NCBI GenBank assembly: GCA_964645205.1
Contig: CAZYBO010000004.1
Location: forward strand, 124,001-188,000
Reading direction: 5' to 3'
Length of the DNA: 64,000 nucleotides
Source of the DNA: CAZYBO01 sp964645205
GTDB taxonomy: Bacteria; Pseudomonadota; Alphaproteobacteria; Rickettsiales; SXRF01
Below the pieces are notes generated by a model. The model made no database searches and had not been told where the DNA came from. It worked only from the letters and a program-made list of their open reading frames with translations. This document shows, one piece after another, positions 8,117-16,262 of the stretch. Both the position numbers and the translations under genes were made by a program. Numbering within the stretch: position 1 is the first letter of the stretch; the number at the start of each line of letters is the position of its first letter.

Positions 8117-9826
8117 ATGCCCATAACCGAACAACGCCAGTATCGTTCTCCGCGCATCCGGAACCTCATCGGTTTCAGCGTGGTGATTTTGCTGATGTTC
8201 TGCGTCATCGTCGCGTATCAGGGACTGAACAATTACCGCAAGGCGATTCTCGACAGCGAGCAGGATTCCATACGGCTTACGCGCATTCTCACCGACCATG
8301 TGGAGCTGTCGTTCCTCGATGTCGATTTGTCGCTGCGCCGCGCGATCGAACGGCAATATTTCAATTCGCTGTTCGGAAATAATCTGCCTGAATACACCGA
8401 GCAGAATTTCAAGATCTGGCTGAACGAAACGCCGCAGATCGTGGCGCTTGCGCTCATCAACGAAGAAGGGCTGGTGGAAGTCGCCGCGCACAAGAAAAAT
8501 TACGAGCACTGGCTCGATTACCAGAAAACCCTCGTCGGCCAACAATTGTTCGAGCATATGCGCGGCGCCGACGACACCGACGTGTTCATCGGCAAGCACT
8601 ACACTGAAACCAACCGCTCGCTGATTATCGTCAGCCGCCGTTATAACAAGCTCGACGGCGAATTCGGCGGCATCGTCATCGCCGCCATCGACCCGCAATA
8701 TTTTATCAATTTCTACAGCTCGATCGCCACCGGTTCGGAAAAATTCATGGCCATGCGCCTGTCCGACGGATCGCCGCTTGCCACCGGCCCGTTTGACAGC
8801 GAAACCGATGACACGCTGTCGGAACAATGGCAGGCGGCACAAGCAGCGGCCGACGGGAAAATCAACACGCAGATCGTATCCCTGCCCGGCAGCACCAAGA
8901 TCGTCACCGTCAAAAACCTGAAACATATCCCCATCGCTATTTCAGTGGTGCTGGATTCCGCGGACTTCCTGCAGGAATGGCGGCGCTCGCTGACGAAGGA
9001 TATCGGCTTCCTCGCGCTGTTCATCCTGTTCGGTTCGATCTTGTCGTTCCTCGCCGTCGCCATGGCGCGGCAGATTGCGCGCGTGGAGGAATCGGAAGGT
9101 GCGGCGATTCTGGCAAGTCAGGCGAAATCAGAATTCCTCGCCAATATGAGCCATGAGTTGCGCACGCCGCTCAACGCCATCATCGGTTTTTCGGAGATGA
9201 TTAATTCCGGCTATTTCGGGCCGCTCAACGCCAAGCAGAAAGAGCGTATCCACGACATCAATTTATGCGGCAGCCACTTGCTGCAACTCATCACCGACAT
9301 TCTCGAATTTTCCAAGGGTGATGCGGGCAAGCTGGAACTGATCGAAGAAAAAGTGGACATGACCGACTTAATCGGCGAGAGCGTGCGTATCATGAACGGC
9401 AAGATCAAAACCAAGGGATTGCACCTTGTGGTGGCGCTCGAACCCGGCCTCGCCTATCTGTGGGGCGACAAGCGCAAGATACGTCAGGTGCTGATCAACC
9501 TGCTGTCGAATGCTATCAAATTCACCGCAGAAAACGGCACGATCACCATCACCGCGCGTTTAGACGGCCAGAACAACATGAACCTCATCGTCGCCGATAC
9601 CGGCATCGGCATCGCCGAACACGATATTCCCAAAGCATTGTCGGTCTTCGGGCAAGTTCACCGCAGTAAAAGTCACGAAGGCACCGGCTTAGGATTGCCG
9701 CTGTGTAAAATGTACGCGGAATTGCATGACGGGAAATTACAACTCACCAGCAAACTCGGCGAAGGCACCACCGTGCGCGTGATCTTCCCGTATCAGCGGA
9801 CGCTGCCCCGGAAGCCGACGGCTTAG
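8117..9826 (+). CDS. Membrane sensor histidine kinase (Cache-like sensor, HisKA, HATPase)
   Basis: 569 residues. Transmembrane helix about 17-36, a periplasmic sensor of about 255 residues with a dCache-like layout, second helix about 296-316, then HisKA with the phospho-acceptor H346 in SHELRTPLNAIIGFSEM, and an ATPase domain with the N box (LINLLSNAIKF), G1 (DTGIGI) and G2 (GTGLGLPLC). No receiver domain is attached and no response regulator is adjacent, so it is an orphan kinase; the HisKA type resembles PleC/DivJ-like kinases of alphaproteobacteria, but partners are unknown. It converges with dapB and overlaps its stop by 4 bp. Confidence 0.9.
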   Translation: MPITEQRQYRSPRIRNLIGFSVVILLMFCVIVAYQGLNNYRKAILDSEQDSIRLTRILTDHVELSFLDVDLSLRRAIERQYFNSLFGNNLPEYTEQNFKIWLNETPQIVALALINEEGLVEVAAHKKNYEHWLDYQKTLVGQQLFEHMRGADDTDVFIGKHYTETNRSLIIVSRRYNKLDGEFGGIVIAAIDPQYFINFYSSIATGSEKFMAMRLSDGSPLATGPFDSETDDTLSEQWQAAQAAADGKINTQIVSLPGSTKIVTVKNLKHIPIAISVVLDSADFLQEWRRSLTKDIGFLALFILFGSILSFLAVAMARQIARVEESEGAAILASQAKSEFLANMSHELRTPLNAIIGFSEMINSGYFGPLNAKQKERIHDINLCGSHLLQLITDILEFSKGDAGKLELIEEKVDMTDLIGESVRIMNGKIKTKGLHLVVALEPGLAYLWGDKRKIRQVLINLLSNAIKFTAENGTITITARLDGQNNMNLIVADTGIGIAEHDIPKALSVFGQVHRSKSHEGTGLGLPLCKMYAELHDGKLQLTSKLGEGTTVRVIFPYQRTLPRKPTA

Positions 9827-10605
9827 CCCAGCACATCCTTCATCGAATACAGCCCGGCTTTCTTATCCTTCGCCCAATACGCGGCGTGGAGTGCGCCGGA
9901 GGCGTAGATGTCGCGGGAGAAGCCCTGATGTTTGATTTCGATCATCTCGCCGGGACCTGCGAAGCTGACGGTGTGGATACCCACCACGTCGCCGCCGCGC
10001 TGTACGGCAAAGCCGATGTCGCCCTGCTTGCGCACGCCGTCGCGGTCGATGGATTTTTTCTCATCGAGATCGACATTGCGCCCGCGCGCGGCGGCGCGGC
10101 CTAACATCAGCGCGGTGCCGGAGGGGGAATCTTTTTTGTGGCGGTGGTGCATCTCGAAGATTTCGATGTCGTAGGATTCGTCGAGGATTTTCGTGGCCTG
10201 TTCGATAAGGCGCTCCATCAAATTGACGCCCAGCGAGAAATTACCCGACTGCACGATACGCGCTTTTTTTGCGAAGCCCGCGAGCGTTTTCTGCTGCTCG
10301 GCCGTAAAACCGGTGGTGCCGATAATGTGGATTTTACCCTGCGCTGCCGCGGCTTCGGCAATCACCAGCGTCGAATCGGGATGGGTGAAGTCGATTACCG
10401 CGTCGGCTTTTTTCACCAGTTCCTCAGGATCGGGGGTGAGGAAAATATTGGCAGCACCTTCAGCGGCAAGCTGCGTCTGCAGATCGGTCACGTCGTAGCC
10501 AGGGCGCTCGCTGCCCGCGGCGAGCGTAAACCGGTCATCCGCCAGAGTCGCTCTGACCAGCGTAATCCCCATGCGACCGCAACATCCTGCAATGGCTAGT
10601 TTCAT
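9823..10605 (-). CDS. dapB: 4-hydroxy-tetrahydrodipicolinate reductase
   Basis: 260 residues, the normal length. The N-terminal dinucleotide-binding loop GCCGRMG (residues 7-13) and the catalytic/substrate motif MHHRHKKDSPSGTALML are intact. The enzyme reduces hydroxy-tetrahydrodipicolinate with NAD(P)H in the lysine and diaminopimelate pathway, which feeds peptidoglycan. It follows dnaJ by about 34 bp on the same strand, so dnaK-dnaJ-dapB may be co-transcribed, an arrangement seen in other alphaproteobacteria. Confidence 0.97.
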   Translation of the reverse strand: MKLAIAGCCGRMGITLVRATLADDRFTLAAGSERPGYDVTDLQTQLAAEGAANIFLTPDPEELVKKADAVIDFTHPDSTLVIAEAAAAQGKIHIIGTTGFTAEQQKTLAGFAKKARIVQSGNFSLGVNLMERLIEQATKILDESYDIEIFEMHHRHKKDSPSGTALMLGRAAARGRNVDLDEKKSIDRDGVRKQGDIGFAVQRGGDVVGIHTVSFAGPGEMIEIKHQGFSRDIYASGALHAAYWAKDKKAGLYSMKDVLG

Positions 10606-10639
10606 GTTATCTCCCGCTGATTTCGTGCAGCATACTACA

Positions 10640-11782
10640 CTACTCCTTCAAATCTTCCCACAAATCCTTCACCTTGCTGAAAAAACTCTCCGCCTGAGGG
10701 CTGGTGTGGCCGCCGGATTTCTCGAATTCCTTGAGGAGTTCGCGCTGCTTTTTGTTGAGCTTCACCGGGGTTTCGACCTGCGCGTGGATATACATGTCGC
10801 CGCGGTGCGAGGAGCGCAATACGCTCATGCCTTTACCGCGCAGACGGAACTGGTGGCCGCCCTGCGTGCCTTCGGGGATGGTGACTTTAACCTTGCCACC
10901 GTCGATGGTCGGCACTTCCATGGAACCGCCGAGCGCAGCGGTGGTCATGGCAATCGGCGCCTGACAATGGATATCGACACCATCGCGCGTGAATAGCGGG
11001 TGGGATTTTACGGAGAGGAAAATATAGAGATCGCCCGGCGGCCCGCCACGCATACCCACTTCGCCTTCGTTGGTAAGGCGGATGCGTGTGCCTTCCTCGA
11101 CGCCTGCGGGGATAGTGACTGAGAGCGTCTTTTCCTTGCGCATACGGCCGGAACCGGCGCAACGCTTGCACGGGTCCTTGATGGTTTTGCCCATGCCCTG
11201 GCAGCTTGCGCAGGTGCGCTCGACCGTGAAGAAGCCTTGCGTGGCGCGCACGCGCCCCTGCCCGTTGCAAGTGGTGCAGGTAACGGGCTTGCTGCCTTTT
11301 TCGCCGCCGACGCCCTGACAACTGTCGCAGGCAACCGCAGTGGTGACGTTGATGGTTTCCTGCTTGCCCTTGAAGGCTTCTTCCAGCGAAATTTCCATGT
11401 TGTAGCGCAGATCGGCGCCGCGTGCGGGGCCGCTGGCGGGACGGCGCCCCGCGCCGCCGCCTAAATTGCCGAACAGATCCTCGAAAATATCGGCAAAGCC
11501 CGAGCCGAAATCGAAGCCCGCCGCCCCTGCCCCGCCGCCGCCATTGCCGCCTTGTGTAAATGCGTCATGGCCGAAGCGGTCGTAAGCCGCGCGTTTCTGC
11601 TCGTCCTGCAGGATGTCGTAGGCGTGGCTGATTTCCTTGAATTTCTCCTCGGCTTTTTTATCGCCCGGATTTTTGTCCGGGTGGTGCTGCATCGCCAGCT
11701 TGCGGTAGGCTTTTTTCAGCTCGTCCGCGCTGGCGTTGCGATGCACGCCGAGAATTTCGTAGAAGTCTTTTTTACCGGTCAT
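10640..11782 (-). CDS. dnaJ: Chaperone DnaJ (type I Hsp40)
   Basis: 380 residues. J domain at the N-terminus with HPD in HHPDKNPGD, a Gly/Phe-rich linker (about 75-110), four CxxCxGxG zinc repeats (CDSCQGVG, CTTCNGQG, CASCQGMG, CKRCAGSG), then the C-terminal substrate domains. It stimulates the ATPase of DnaK and delivers unfolded proteins. It lies 65 bp downstream of dnaK and is surely in the same heat-shock operon. Confidence 0.98.
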   Translation of the reverse strand: MTGKKDFYEILGVHRNASADELKKAYRKLAMQHHPDKNPGDKKAEEKFKEISHAYDILQDEQKRAAYDRFGHDAFTQGGNGGGGAGAAGFDFGSGFADIFEDLFGNLGGGAGRRPASGPARGADLRYNMEISLEEAFKGKQETINVTTAVACDSCQGVGGEKGSKPVTCTTCNGQGRVRATQGFFTVERTCASCQGMGKTIKDPCKRCAGSGRMRKEKTLSVTIPAGVEEGTRIRLTNEGEVGMRGGPPGDLYIFLSVKSHPLFTRDGVDIHCQAPIAMTTAALGGSMEVPTIDGGKVKVTIPEGTQGGHQFRLRGKGMSVLRSSHRGDMYIHAQVETPVKLNKKQRELLKEFEKSGGHTSPQAESFFSKVKDLWEDLKE

Positions 11783-11847
11783 AGAAGCGACGAATCCGTG
11801 TTAGTGAAGCTCCCTCGTCGCATATGCCACGCAGGATGACAAGTTGA

Positions 11848-13773
11848 TTATCCCTGTTTTTTCTTCTCGTCCACTTCTTCGAACTGGGCGTCCACTACGT
11901 TGTCGTCACCGCCAGCTTCCGCGTTCGGGGCGGCACTTTCGCCGCCTGCCGCTTTAGCCGCCTGCTCTTCCTTGTAGAGGATTTCGCCGAGTTTCATTGA
12001 CGACTGGGTGAGCGCCTGCGTCTGCTGCTCGATACGCGACGCATCGTCGGAAGCGAGCGCGTCTTTCAGCGCCTGCATATCCTTTTCGATGGCCTGCTTA
12101 TCGGATGCGGGTACTTTGTCGCCATGCTCCTTCAGCGTCTTTTCGGTCGCGTGGAGTAGACCTTCCGCCTGATTCTTGGCTTCGACGAGCGCACGGCGTT
12201 TCTTGTCTTCTTCCGCGTGCGCCTGCCCTTCCTTCACCATCTTTTCGATGTCGGCTTCGGACAGGCCGCCGGAGGCCTGAATGCGGATCTGCTGTTCCTT
12301 GCCGGTGGCCTTGTCCTTGGCGGAGACATTCACGATGCCGTTGGCGTCGATGTCGAACGTCACTTCCACCTGCGGCACGCCGCGCGGCGCGGGCGGCAGG
12401 CCTACGAGGTCGAACTGGCCGAGCATTTTATTGTCGGCGGCCATTTCGCGCTCGCCCTGGAATACGCGGATGGTCACCGCCGTCTGGTTGTCGTCGGCGG
12501 TGGAGAATACCTGCGATTTCTTGGTCGGGATGGTGGTGTTGCGGTCGATCAGGCGCGTGAACACGCCGCCCAGCGTTTCGATGCCGAGCGACAGCGGGGT
12601 CACGTCGAGCAGCAGAACGTCTTTCACGTCGCCGCGCAATACCGCGCCCTGAATGGCGGCGCCCATGGCCACCACTTCATCGGGGTTTACGCCCTTATGC
12701 GGTTCGCGACCGAAGAATTCCTTCACCACGTCGGCCACTTTGGGCATGCGCGTCATACCGCCGACGAGAATAACTTCGTCGATGTCTTTGGCGGTGAGGC
12801 CTGCGTCTTTGAGCGCGTTGCGGCAGGGATCCATCGTTTTCTGGATGAGGTCGTCCACCAGCGATTCCAGCTTGGCGCGGGTGAGTTTGATGTTGAGGTG
12901 CTTAGGCCCGCTGGCATCGGCAGTGATGAACGGCAGGTTGACATCCGTCTGGATCGAGTTGGAGAGTTCGATCTTGGCTTTTTCCGCCGCTTCCTTGAGG
13001 CGCTGAAGCGCGAGCTTGTCATTGCGCAGATCGATGCCCTGGTCGCGTTTAAATTCATCGGCTAAGAAATCGATGATGCGCTTGTCGAAATCTTCCCCGC
13101 CGAGGAACGTGTCGCCGTTGGTGGCTTTCACTTCAAACACGCCGTCGTCGATTTCAAGAATCGACACGTCGAACGTGCCGCCGCCGAGATCGTATACGGC
13201 GATGGTCTTGCCGTCTTTTTTCTCTTTATCGAGACCGTAAGCGAGCGCGGCAGCGGTCGGCTCGTTGATGATGCGCATGACTTCAAGCCCGGCGATGCGG
13301 CCTGCATCCTTGGTGGCCTGACGCTGCGCGTCACTGAAATAGGCGGGAACGGTGATGACCGCCTGCGATACTTTTTCACCGAGATAGGCTTCGGCAACGT
13401 CTTTCATCTTGGTGAGGATGAAGGCGGAAATCTGGCTGGGGGAATATTTTTCGCCGCGCGCTTCGACCCATGCGTCATTATTATCGGCACGCACGATTTT
13501 ATAGGGGACGAGACCCATGTCTTTTTTCACGAGTGGATCGTCGAAATTACGGCCGACGAGACGCTTGATAGCAAACAGCGTGTTTTCCGGGTTGGTCACG
13601 GCCTGACGCTTCGCACCGTCGCCGACTAAGCGCTCGCCGCTATCGGTCAGCGCCACGATGGAGGGCACGACGTTGCGCCCTTCAGGGCTGTGTATGACTT
13701 TGACCGAACTGCCTTCCATGATGGCGACGCAGCTATTGGTGGTGCCAAGGTCGATGCCGATAATTTTGCTCAT
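11848..13773 (-). CDS. dnaK: Chaperone DnaK (Hsp70)
   Basis: 641 residues, full length. Starts MSKIIGIDLGTTNSCVA; contains the Hsp70 signatures IYDLGGGTFDVSIL-like (VYDLGGGTFD) and VILVGGMTRMPKV, the linker DVTPLSLG and a C-terminal tail ending in EEVDEKKKQG. It binds exposed hydrophobic peptides in an ATP cycle driven by DnaJ and a nucleotide-exchange factor. The ribosome binding site AGGAG lies 6 bp before the ATG. A heat-shock-type promoter and a hairpin leader lie upstream (see separate entries). Confidence 0.99.
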   Translation of the reverse strand: MSKIIGIDLGTTNSCVAIMEGSSVKVIHSPEGRNVVPSIVALTDSGERLVGDGAKRQAVTNPENTLFAIKRLVGRNFDDPLVKKDMGLVPYKIVRADNNDAWVEARGEKYSPSQISAFILTKMKDVAEAYLGEKVSQAVITVPAYFSDAQRQATKDAGRIAGLEVMRIINEPTAAALAYGLDKEKKDGKTIAVYDLGGGTFDVSILEIDDGVFEVKATNGDTFLGGEDFDKRIIDFLADEFKRDQGIDLRNDKLALQRLKEAAEKAKIELSNSIQTDVNLPFITADASGPKHLNIKLTRAKLESLVDDLIQKTMDPCRNALKDAGLTAKDIDEVILVGGMTRMPKVADVVKEFFGREPHKGVNPDEVVAMGAAIQGAVLRGDVKDVLLLDVTPLSLGIETLGGVFTRLIDRNTTIPTKKSQVFSTADDNQTAVTIRVFQGEREMAADNKMLGQFDLVGLPPAPRGVPQVEVTFDIDANGIVNVSAKDKATGKEQQIRIQASGGLSEADIEKMVKEGQAHAEEDKKRRALVEAKNQAEGLLHATEKTLKEHGDKVPASDKQAIEKDMQALKDALASDDASRIEQQTQALTQSSMKLGEILYKEEQAAKAAGGESAAPNAEAGGDDNVVDAQFEEVDEKKKQG

Positions 13774-13815
13774 AGATGCTCCTGATATTTTGCAAAGAGA
13801 TGTGGGTTCAAGGGA

Positions 13816-13850
13816 AACCGGGTCTTTTGCACGACCCGAACTACCCGGTT
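13816..13850 (-). promoter_or_regulatory. Hairpin in the dnaK leader
   Basis: A perfect 8-bp inverted repeat (AACCGGGT / ACCCGGTT, 13843-13850 and 13816-13823) encloses 19 nt, inside which CGGGT and ACCCG offer an alternative stem. It lies between the candidate promoter and the dnaK start. It is not CIRCE. It could be an RNA thermometer, a stability element or an operator. Confidence 0.5.
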
Positions 13851-13857
13851 AGGGGTA

Positions 13858-13886
13858 CATATAGGTACGATATGGCTGATGACAAC
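13858..13886 (-). promoter_or_regulatory. Sigma32-like heat-shock promoter of dnaK
   Basis: On the minus strand GGTTGTC is followed, after 17 nt counted from TTG, by CCTATATG. Alphaproteobacterial RpoH promoters are described as CTTG-N17/18-CYTAT-N-T, so the spacing and -10 fit closely and the -35 by three of four bases. It lies about 85 bp before the dnaK ATG. Confidence 0.55.
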
Positions 13887-14089
13887 CGCCCGATAGATTT
13901 TTTTTACAGGTTTTTTTTAGCGCGAACCCGGCGCGTTAAAATTACCCGCATAGAGGGTAAATATGCGTTAAATCACTACCAAGCACGTTTTGAGGAAAAG
14001 AAAATTCTAAAAAACCCAGCATGTTAACCATTAATTAATCATTACCATTTATTAACATATTCGTTAATTTATATAAACGGATATAACCC
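13887..14089. other. AT-rich spacer between dnaK and a small orphan gene
   Basis: No gene is seen. The last 70 bp before 14090 are very AT-rich. They include TTAA-N7-TTAA at 14024-14038, formally a full CtrA-type box, though in AT-rich DNA such a match is weak evidence. Confidence 0.35.
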
Positions 14090-14377
14090 ATGAAGCACGA
14101 TCATAACGCTAAAATAATTGAAGTCGCAAAAGAATTGCTCCAGTCGCAGGGATTCTTTGTGGATACGCTGTGGCACATCAACGATATCCACATACTATGC
14201 GAGCAAAATGATATTGAGCGCCTAAGCGACGCCGAAGCCGTAGAAGTCTTTGCCGTCGCCAAGGAACAGTTCGATGGGGAACACGGCATGTCGTGGCCCC
14301 AACTGGAAAAAGCCCTCTACACCTATCTCCAGCGCAAAGCGGTCCTGCTTGCGCTATGCGAAAGCGAGTCTGCCTAA
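14090..14377 (+). CDS. Hypothetical 95-residue protein
   Basis: The frame has good codon usage and is predicted mostly helical (IIEVAKELLQSQGFFVDTLWH in part, then LSDAEAVEVFAVAKEQFDGEHGMSW in part). No signal peptide or membrane segment. Acidic, with a single Trp-His-Ile-Asn-Asp turn. I recognise no family. It stands alone between dnaK and rpmE, facing rpmE. A weak ribosome site (ATAACCC) precedes the ATG. Confidence 0.6.
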   Translation: MKHDHNAKIIEVAKELLQSQGFFVDTLWHINDIHILCEQNDIERLSDAEAVEVFAVAKEQFDGEHGMSWPQLEKALYTYLQRKAVLLALCESESA

Positions 14378-14418
14378 GGCAAGGCGAAAACGCCTCAGGG
14401 CAAGTAGCCCGACTTTAC

Positions 14419-14694
14419 TTACTTATCTTCGGATTTTTTATCTTCTTTTTTAGCTTCGGAAGCCTTGCCGCCCTTGGCCGCAATCTTCATGTCACCGAAC
14501 TTGTTCTGGAACTTTTCCATCTGACCGGTTTTGCGCAGCGAAACGCCGCCAACCCATGCCGGGTGCGTTTTCGGATCGACGTCGAGCTGCAGCACGTCGC
14601 CTTCCTTGCCCCAGGTGGAGTGGGTGTCGTATTTCGTGCCATCCGTCATCTGGATGGTGATTTTGTGATAGTCGGGATGGATACCTTGTTTCAT
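14419..14694 (-). CDS. rpmE: 50S ribosomal protein L31 (zinc-free form)
   Basis: 91 residues from the ATG at 14694, supported by GAGGAA 7 bp upstream; an upstream extension in frame is not part of the protein. The start MKQGIHPDYHKITIQMTDG and STWGKEGDVLQLDVDPKTHPAW (pieces) identify L31. The CxxC zinc ribbon is absent, as usual in alphaproteobacteria. After the conserved KFQNKFGDM there is a Lys/Glu/Ala-rich tail of about 20 residues, which is longer than in most L31 proteins. Confidence 0.93.
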   Translation of the reverse strand: MKQGIHPDYHKITIQMTDGTKYDTHSTWGKEGDVLQLDVDPKTHPAWVGGVSLRKTGQMEKFQNKFGDMKIAAKGGKASEAKKEDKKSEDK

Positions 14695-14844
14695 ACGCAA
14701 TTCCTCTATTTTAGGGGGCGTTTGATAGCCCAGCCGCCCGGCAAATGCAAGCAAAATAACCTGCTCCGGCCACGCTATCACGCCATATCCGCAAAAATGA
14801 TTGAAATTCAGCCCGTCAGGGTCTAGCTTCCGCCAGCACTGCCG

Positions 14845-14890
14845 GGGGGGTTAGCTCAGTGGTTAGAGCAGGGCGCTCATAACGCTTTGG
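14845..14890 (+). pseudogene. 5' part of a split tRNA-Ile2(CAU) gene
   Basis: Acceptor strand GGGGGGT, D-arm TTAGCTCAGTGGTTAGAGC and anticodon arm GGGCG-CTCATAA-CGC are tRNA-like. After CGCTTTGG the sequence leaves the tRNA fold: no T-arm or acceptor 3' strand follows. The missing part (CGCCTTGG, T-arm, ACCCCCCACCA) is at 30424-30471. The D and anticodon arms resemble E. coli tRNA-Ile2 (ileX) more than elongator tRNA-Met. Together the two halves bracket the genomic island. Confidence 0.8.
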
Positions 14891-14979
14891 CTACTCCGCC
14901 GGAGGGAACTCTTGGAAGTCCCTGCTGCTATGGGTTTTGGAGAAATTCAGAGCCGCTGGATGCAGGATAGAATTTTGAA

Positions 14980-14999
14980 TAATAAGGCTATAATAAGGT
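14980..14999 (+). repeat. Arm-type repeat, left copy
   Basis: TAATAAGGCT followed by ATAATAAGGT. Each half carries the core AATAAGG. It differs by one base from the copy at 30278-30297 and by one from the reverse complement of 30220-30239. It lies about 90 bp from two tRNA anticodon cores, as integrase arm sites do. Confidence 0.7.
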
Positions 15000-15058
15000 G
15001 TGTAGCTAGAAAGAGGTAGAAGTCGAAAGAAAAGATTTTTATCTTAAACACCATACGC

Positions 15059-15134
15059 GGGGGGTTAGCTCAGCGGTTAGAGCAGGACGCTCATAACGTC
15101 TTGGCCGGGGGTTCAAATCCCTCACCCCCCACCA
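15059..15134 (+). tRNA. tRNA-Ile2(CAU), intact
   Basis: 76 nt with a full cloverleaf: acceptor GGGGGGT / ACCCCCC, D-arm with AGCTCAGCGGTTAGAGC, anticodon stem GGACG / CGTCT around the loop CTCATAA (anticodon 15092-15094), T-arm GGGGG-TTCAAAT-CCCTC, discriminator A and encoded CCA. CAU could mean methionine, but the body matches the lysidine-modified tRNA-Ile2 that reads AUA. It differs from the split copy in the D loop and anticodon stem, so it is a separate gene and not a duplicate of the same target. Confidence 0.88.
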
Positions 15135-15151
15135 TAAACTATTGTAATATA

Positions 15152-15319
15152 ATGGATAAATTGACTTTCATTGTGGAAATTGCAAAAGCTGTTGCTTGGC
15201 CGCTTGGAGCAACAGTTACCTATATAGGCGCTATAGAGCGAGGCGAACGCAACGTAGCAATAGATAACATTGCTAAAATAGCTTCCGCTCTAAAAATTGA
15301 GATGAACGAACTCTTCTAA
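15152..15319 (+). pseudogene. Chimeric remnant of an XRE-type regulator
   Basis: 55 residues beginning MDKLTFIVEIAKAVAWPLG, a start seen in small membrane proteins, joined to TYIGAIERGERNVAIDNIAKI and ending ALKIEMNELF. The second half is the recognition helix and C-terminal part of an XRE/Cro-type HTH domain (consensus TYIGAIERGERN-x-(S/A)-x-(D)-NI), but the first two helices are missing and replaced by unrelated sequence. It starts 17 bp after the tRNA. Probably a recombination scar, not a working repressor. Confidence 0.6.
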
Positions 15320-15482
15320 TAGCCAAGTATTTTGCTCAGAAGATGGTTTATTATTTAACGAAACCCAACTTTCCAAGAAGCAGAAGTTTTTTCTTCATCT
15401 TCGTCCACCTCGTCGCCAAGCGTCAGTAAGGTTAGGCGAAAACGCTTCTGCAAGGAGATTAGAGCGCGAAATAGAGGAGAAT

Positions 15483-16256
15483 TCAGCCAACTTGTTTTAT
15501 ATTGTCTAGCTTTTGATGTAGACGTATAAGTTCCTGTTCGATGCGCTTAATGGCGTCTTGCTCTTCTTTCCCCTCTGCCTGATTTTCGCGCTGCATCGCG
15601 TCCACGATCACTGCGATAAACAGGTTCAGCACGGTAAAGGTGGCGATCAGGATGTAGATAACGAAATAAAGTTTGGCGAAAGCATGGGTTTCAGCCACTT
15701 CTCGCACCATATCTCCCCAGCCTTCCAGCGTCATGATCTGGAACAGGCTGAACATAGATGCTTCCAGCGAGCCGAATAATTCCGGATGGCTTGCGCCGAA
15801 CAGCTTGGTGGACATGACCGCGAAAACATAAAATATGATCGCAAGGATGGCACCGATAGAACCAATGCCAGGGATGGCGACAACTAGGCCACTCAATACT
15901 CTCCTTAAGCGCGGGAAAATAGAAATAAGCCGCAGCACCCGAAGCACTCTGACTGCGCGCAGTACGCCGAATGCTTCATTAGCCGGCATGAAGGCGATTG
16001 CCACCACGCCTAAGTCAAATAAGCTCCACGGATCGCGGAAAAAGCGCAGGCGATATGCGGCCAAACGCAAGCCCAACTCCACCACGAACACCCAGAGTAT
16101 GGCGTGGTCAAAGGCTTTAAGTGTGCTGCCATATACCTCCATGATTCCGGGATAGGTTTCCATGCCCAGAATCATGGCATTTATGATGATAAGCACCATG
16201 ATGGTTCGGGTGAACCACGGCGCTTCCACCAGTGCTTTTAGACTCAGCAGTGGCAT
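15483..16256 (-). CDS. Single-domain voltage-gated cation channel (bacterial Nav type)
   Basis: 257 residues with the layout of NaChBac-like channels: S1 about 16-33, S2 about 48-68, S3 about 77-92, S4 with arginines at 100, 103, 106 and 109 (LRAVRVLRVLR), S5 about 132-150, pore helix and filter TLEGW (176-180), S6 about 197-220 and a C-terminal coiled coil (about 225-255) for tetramerisation. Function: voltage-dependent cation entry across the inner membrane. Most sodium channels read TLESW; the Gly form is known to me from a less selective channel (NsvBa), so the ion is uncertain. Last gene of the minus-strand island operon. Confidence 0.93.
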   Translation of the reverse strand: MPLLSLKALVEAPWFTRTIMVLIIINAMILGMETYPGIMEVYGSTLKAFDHAILWVFVVELGLRLAAYRLRFFRDPWSLFDLGVVAIAFMPANEAFGVLRAVRVLRVLRLISIFPRLRRVLSGLVVAIPGIGSIGAILAIIFYVFAVMSTKLFGASHPELFGSLEASMFSLFQIMTLEGWGDMVREVAETHAFAKLYFVIYILIATFTVLNLFIAVIVDAMQRENQAEGKEEQDAIKRIEQELIRLHQKLDNIKQVG

Positions 16257-16262
16257 ATGTTA

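Noticed and set aside
12217..13065. Long plus-strand frame of 282 codons inside dnaK
   Set aside because: Antisense shadow of a strongly conserved gene; composition (His/Arg/Val rich) is not natural.
13774..13860. CIRCE (HrcA) element before dnaK
   Set aside because: The TTAGCACTC-N9-GAGTGCTAA pattern is absent; the palindrome there is AACCGGGT-N19-ACCCGGTT.
14378..14418. Terminator between the 95-residue gene and rpmE
   Set aside because: A small AGGCG-AAAA-CGCCT hairpin is present but no T-run follows on either strand, so I did not list it.
14845..15134. A group I intron in tRNA-Ile(CAU), as known from some proteobacteria
   Set aside because: The interval between the 5' fragment and the next tRNA is about 168 nt without group I core elements, and what follows is a complete tRNA, not the missing 3' half, which is at 30424.
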